From JANXSD01 sp043758125 (GTDB lineage Bacteria > Bacteroidota > Bacteroidia > AKYH767-A > OLB10), in the NCBI GenBank assembly GCA_043758125.1, contig JAYVOC010000257.1, forward strand, positions 1 to 11,444: a stretch of 11,444 bases of DNA. The letters run 5' to 3'. Shown one piece after another: positions 8,283 through 11,444 of the stretch; the stretch's first letter is position 1, and each line of letters begins with the position of its first letter. Made by a program: the position numbers and the translations under genes. The notes beneath the pieces were generated by a model. It was not told the origin of the DNA and made no database searches. It saw nothing but the letters and a program-made list of their open reading frames with translations.

Positions 8283-9596
8283 ATGAAGAGTATATCTGAA
8301 ATTCTTTCTAAGCAAGTAAGCAGCTCTCTTCTTGGTCTATTTAGAGTGATGTTTGGAGGCTGTTTAGTTTATGAGATCTTCTATTATTTCAATATTGGTG
8401 TTATCGCTAAGGGATTAAAGGCTCCTGTGGTTTTATTCCCTTACGAAGGATTTGAATGGATTAAATTATTACCTGGTAAGGCACCAGAACTGCTATTGTT
8501 TTTAAGTTTAGTCTCAGCCTTCTGCATCATGCTTGGTGTTATATATAAATATGCCATCACTTTTTTCTTTCTCACGTTTACTTACTTTTTTATGCTCGAT
8601 AAAGGATTTTATAATAATCATCTCTATTTATTCATTTTGCTTTGCGGATTGCTGATTTTTATGCCAGCAGATAGTTCGTATTCATTATCTAAAAAGAATA
8701 AAAAAACAACTGTTCCATACTGGACTATATTATTACTTCGCTTTCAACTTTTTGTAGTTTATTTTTATGGAGGTCTTGCTAAAATAAATCATGACTGGAT
8801 AATTTTAAAAGAGCCAATCAAATCCATTTTTGCAACGCAAGGATATAGTTCACCAATGCTGATTAACTTTATTGCTTATGGGGGTTTAGCTTTCGATTTA
8901 TTAATTGGATTTTTGTTGTGTTGGAAACCAACCCGAAAAATTGCAGTGCTAGCAGTACTAATGTTCAACTGTACTAATGCAGTTCTATTTCATGATATAG
9001 GTGTATTCCCATTTTTTATGATTGGCGCAACCATGTTGTTTTTTGAACCCGATTTTTTTGAAAAATGGTTTCCAATTGCTACATCAAATGATAAACAGAA
9101 AAAGAAGACTTTATCAATCAATGAAACTAGCACTTTAAATACATTACAGAAGGCACTTATAGGAACGTATGTTAGCATGCAATTGCTACTTCCCTTTAGA
9201 TGTTTATTAATTACGTCGAATCCAAATTGGTATGGACCAGGGCAACGTTTTTCGTGGAGGATGAAAATTCAGAATAGAGTTGAGAAAGAGTTGAGTTATG
9301 CCATTTTTGATATGGATAGTAAAACGATTCTTACTTTCGATCCGCATACAGCTTTAACCGTTACACAAATTAATACCTTGATACAAGATCCACGAATGAT
9401 ACTTCGATTTGCCCAATTTTTAGGTGACGATGCGCATAAGAGGGAGATAAAAAATGTAAAAGTAAAGGCGAAAGTTTTGATAAGTTATAATGGTAGAACT
9501 CCTCAATTAATTATCGATCAAGATAAAGATCTTTTAACGGTAACAAATAAAGGAACAGATATACCAAAGTGGGTTTTGCCGTTAGCTGATGAATAG
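8283..9596 (+). CDS. Vitamin K-dependent gamma-carboxylase homologue (VKGC/HTTM family membrane protein)
   Basis: A 437-residue integral membrane protein. By eye there are hydrophobic segments near 15-36, 68-104, 112-127, 146-163, 194-214, 219-236, 240-255 and 290-311, then a soluble C-terminal tail. Segments align from memory with human GGCX: [8 protein letters not shown] (109-116) with its [26 protein letters not shown] (153-172) with [31 protein letters not shown] (236-246) with FSIGMFSYVM, and [13 protein letters not shown] (316-328) with NGLYGYSWDMM. K167 therefore falls on the human base K218, and H113 on H160. In animals the family uses reduced vitamin K, oxygen and CO2 to turn glutamate into gamma-carboxyglutamate, and epoxidises the quinol. 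Bacterial members are shorter, and their substrates are mostly unknown. Bacteroidota carry menaquinone, a possible cofactor. The ATG start lies in an AT-rich leader without a Shine-Dalgarno. No obvious peptide substrate gene is adjacent. Family call is strong; the reaction is inferred. Confidence 0.85.
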   Translation: [437 protein letters not shown]

Positions 9597-9694
9597 ATTG
9601 TAACAATATAGTAAATGTTGTTTTCTAATTAATTGTTGCTTTATAAAAAGTAAAAAGTTAAATCAATTTGTTTTTCATACGAGTAATCAAAAAA

Positions 9695-9737
9695 GCCCAT
9701 AATCATATCATGATAGCAGTGTGTTATGCAGTGTGGC
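9695..9737. repeat. Short repeat cluster: palindrome, direct repeats and inverted arms
   Basis: In the convergent intergenic region a perfect 10-base palindrome TATCATGATA (9706-9715) precedes two direct copies of GCAGTGTG (9716-9723 and 9728-9735) spaced by TTAT. Outer arms GCC-CATAA (9695-9702) and TTATG (9724-9728) ... GGC (9735-9737) are also complementary. The function is unknown. The arrangement might be a worn recombination site or a structured 3' region, but no family of element is recognised. Confidence 0.4.
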
Positions 9738-9743
9738 AGAAAG

Positions 9744-9805
9744 AAATACTCTCTTAAAAAAATTGGTTGCAGCGCTGGCATGTAGCGGTTTTTAAGAGTG
9801 TATTT
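9744..9805. terminator. Long inverted repeat, probable bidirectional terminator of convergent genes
   Basis: AAATACTCTCTTAAAAA (9744-9760) and TTTTTAAGAGTGTATTT (9789-9805) are complementary at 16 of 17 positions, around a 28-base loop. The loop is GC-rich and holds a smaller CGCT/AGCG pairing (9773-9776 with 9784-9787). On the plus strand the right arm runs into a T-rich tail (to 9809), suiting termination of the gene ending at 9596. On the minus strand the structure begins at the stop codon (9792-9794) of the ATPase gene and is followed by a T-rich stretch. A stem this AT-rich is not a classic terminator, so a remnant of an inserted element remains possible. Confidence 0.5.
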
Positions 9806-11444
9806 TTTTGTGGGCTGGCTTTTCAATTCTAAATAGTTTGTCGTCTTGCGATAATTTTACAGCAAAATATTCTTTCTTATTTATTTCGTCTGGGAGTTTG
9901 TCTTTAAGAATTGAAGCAACAAACTGAATGTTGTTTCTATTTACAAACTCTGCAATTTTTACCAACTGCTTATCATCCATTAGTTCCTTCTTGTCATTCA
10001 GTAAAAAATGTAAACAAGGAATATTTTCTTCGTCTGCGAATAGAGTGTATGCCAAATCAAAGCAAGAAATTTCTCCCTGCTTTTTGCCCGAACTCATATT
10101 AGCATTGAATGAACTGAACTTGTATAATCTTTGCCCCTTGGCATTTGTGGTGATGTCGTATTTGACTGCATATTGTTCGCCATAAAGTTCACTTGAAATT
10201 GAAGCAAAGTGTTTGTTGAATTTATTAAGTTGTGTTTTCACAACTTGCTCAAAACTGTCGCTAAAAAGTTCGGTATCAATTTCACTTAGTTGTTTGTTGA
10301 ACTCTTTGATGTTGGATTCAACCTCACTCAACTGTTGAATGATGTTTTCAAACTCACCTTTCTTTCTATGTTTTTCAGTGAGTTCTCCAATTACTTTTTC
10401 AAGTTCCTCAAACGAATCACTTTTTGAAATTGCAGTTGCCAATCTTTTTTCATCAGCAAGTAATCGTTTCAGCGAACCATTATTTTCTGAAATAGATTTT
10501 TCAATTGCTGGTAATTCTTTGGTGATAAATTTCACCTTCTCTGCAATCATTGTGTTGTGAAACGCAACAAGGTCAGAGAATGATTTTTGAATTGTTGCTA
10601 CTTTATTAGTTGCTTGTTCGTAAATAATTTCCAACTGTCGCAAGTCAATTTCCGACTTACTTGATTTAAGCTCTTCCTCGGCTTCCTTTATTAAGCCCTT
10701 ACGAATATTCAATTTACCAATACTTGAACTCAACTTATTGACTTGGTATTTTACCTCGTTAAGCTTATCTAAATCCTTTTCAAAGTTTTCGTTTAGGTTG
10801 AAACTGCTCTTCTTTTTATTCAGTTCTTCAATGTCGTTGTTGATTAATGCCAATGCTGTTTCATAAGCAGTTTTTGTCTGATTTTTTTCAAGGCGGCTTC
10901 TGTAAGTATCTTCTTGCTTTAATCTTGCTAAAATTTCCTGCTTGCTATTACCCTTAGTGAATTCACAACCGAAAAGAAAAAGATAAAGAGTTTCATACTC
11001 TGCATCAGAAGTGTAAGTGTCAAGCGTTTTAAGTGTGTTGTTAATGCTTTCGTCTTTGTATCTGATGTTGTGAGAAATTATTTGTCTGAAAGTTGGTTTG
11101 CTTGCAAGATGTTCAGGGAAAAGAATGCTGCCCAACCTTAAATCAAATTCTTCTTCAGTTAATGGGTCTCCATTGATAGTTCTGACAAGTTCCTTTCTCG
11201 CCAAAAAATTTCTTTCAATTACGATGTCTTCAGTTCCCTTGTCCAAGTCAGAAGTCATTACAAGCGTAATCAGAATTTTATTTTCAATCAGGTAATTTTT
11301 GACAAGTTTGTATTCCTGTTTTTTTGTTTCATGGTCAACATAGATGTGTTTAGGATTTGCACCCAAGCAAAAGTCAACCAATTTCAGAACGGTTGTTTTA
11401 CCAACACTGTTGCCTGTGATTTGGTTTTCACTTTCATCAACAAT
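9792..11444 (-). CDS. DUF2326-type coiled-coil ABC ATPase, probable ABC-three-component conflict-system ATPase, 5' end beyond window
   Basis: The frame is open from the right edge to the TAA at 9792, with 550 visible residues; the true start is outside. A Walker A motif, TGNSVGKTTVLKLVDFCLG, lies at visible residues 10-28. It is followed by an N-terminal ATPase lobe with IERNFLARKELVRTINGDPLTEEEF (about 76-100) and FRQIISHNIRYKDE (119-132). Residues about 185-410 are rich in Lys, Glu, Leu and Ser and look like a long coiled coil with a central turn. The C-terminal lobe has SSGKKQGEISCFDLAYTLF (451-469), standing where an ABC signature would be, and CLHFLLND (477-484), a Walker B-like strand. 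This is the pattern I know as DUF2326. By family it is an SMC/Rad50-like ATPase; from memory, DUF2326 proteins are the ATPase of ABC-3C systems, pairing with a middle component and a variable effector. Those would lie upstream, beyond 11444. Family assignment is good; the defence role is inferred. Confidence 0.75.
   Translation of the reverse strand: MVDESENQITGNSVGKTTVLKLVDFCLGANPKHIYVDHETKKQEYKLVKNYLIENKILITLVMTSDLDKGTEDIVIERNFLARKELVRTINGDPLTEEEFDLRLGSILFPEHLASKPTFRQIISHNIRYKDESINNTLKTLDTYTSDAEYETLYLFLFGCEFTKGNSKQEILARLKQEDTYRSRLEKNQTKTAYETALALINNDIEELNKKKSSFNLNENFEKDLDKLNEVKYQVNKLSSSIGKLNIRKGLIKEAEEELKSSKSEIDLRQLEIIYEQATNKVATIQKSFSDLVAFHNTMIAEKVKFITKELPAIEKSISENNGSLKRLLADEKRLATAISKSDSFEELEKVIGELTEKHRKKGEFENIIQQLSEVESNIKEFNKQLSEIDTELFSDSFEQVVKTQLNKFNKHFASISSELYGEQYAVKYDITTNAKGQRLYKFSSFNANMSSGKKQGEISCFDLAYTLFADEENIPCLHFLLNDKKELMDDKQLVKIAEFVNRNNIQFVASILKDKLPDEINKKEYFAVKLSQDDKLFRIEKPAHKKIHS

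Noticed and set aside
9641..9826. 61-codon minus-strand open frame across the end of the ATPase gene
   Set aside because: It overlaps the ATPase C-terminus in another frame, runs through the inverted repeat and short repeats, and encodes no recognisable domain. It looks like chance.
9792..11381. Treating the ATPase as a complete 529-residue protein starting at a TTG (MVDFCLG...)
   Set aside because: The frame stays open for 21 more codons to the window edge, and those codons encode the Walker A motif (GNSVGKTT). The real start is outside, so the gene is partial.

Overview
The window looks like a piece of a low-GC Bacteroidota chromosome. The evidence is a secreted protein with a 'KAQ' signal-peptide end and a type IX secretion (T9SS) C-terminal sorting domain, AT-rich leaders without Shine-Dalgarno sequences, and one good match to the Bacteroidota -7 promoter element (TAnnTTTG). 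I see no rRNA, tRNA, CRISPR array or transposase. No gene-free gap exceeds about 275 bases.

Layout. (1) 1-449, minus strand: the N-terminal half of panC (pantoate--beta-alanine ligase), cut by the window edge, with a TTG start and its own candidate promoter. (2) 534-568: a strong intrinsic terminator for the next gene. (3) 603-2963, minus: a 786-residue secreted leucine-rich-repeat protein with an SD-repeat-like domain, a DUF7619-type domain and a T9SS sorting domain. (4) 3237-8114, minus: a probable two-gene operon in which pyc (pyruvate carboxylase, 1145 aa) is followed after about 60-70 bases by a LutB/YkgF-type LUD iron-sulfur protein. Together they suggest lactate oxidation to pyruvate coupled to anaplerotic carboxylation to oxaloacetate. 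(5) 8283-9596, plus: a divergent gene for a multi-pass membrane protein homologous to vitamin K-dependent gamma-carboxylase (VKGC/HTTM family). It keeps the lysine and histidine that align with the human catalytic residues. (6) 9597-9791: a convergent intergenic region with a nearly perfect 17-base inverted repeat, probably a bidirectional terminator, plus short direct repeats and a GC-rich core. (7) 9792-11444, minus: a large coiled-coil ATPase with Walker A and a DUF2326-type C-terminus. Its 5' end lies beyond the window. I recognise this type as the ATPase of ABC-three-component (ABC-3C) conflict systems.

PanC and pyruvate carboxylase are housekeeping functions. The accessory-looking parts are the LRR protein and the right-hand third. 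The most interesting items are the VKGC homologue in a menaquinone-type bacterium and the DUF2326 ATPase, whose possible partners lie just outside the right edge. I do not see a complete new system inside the window.
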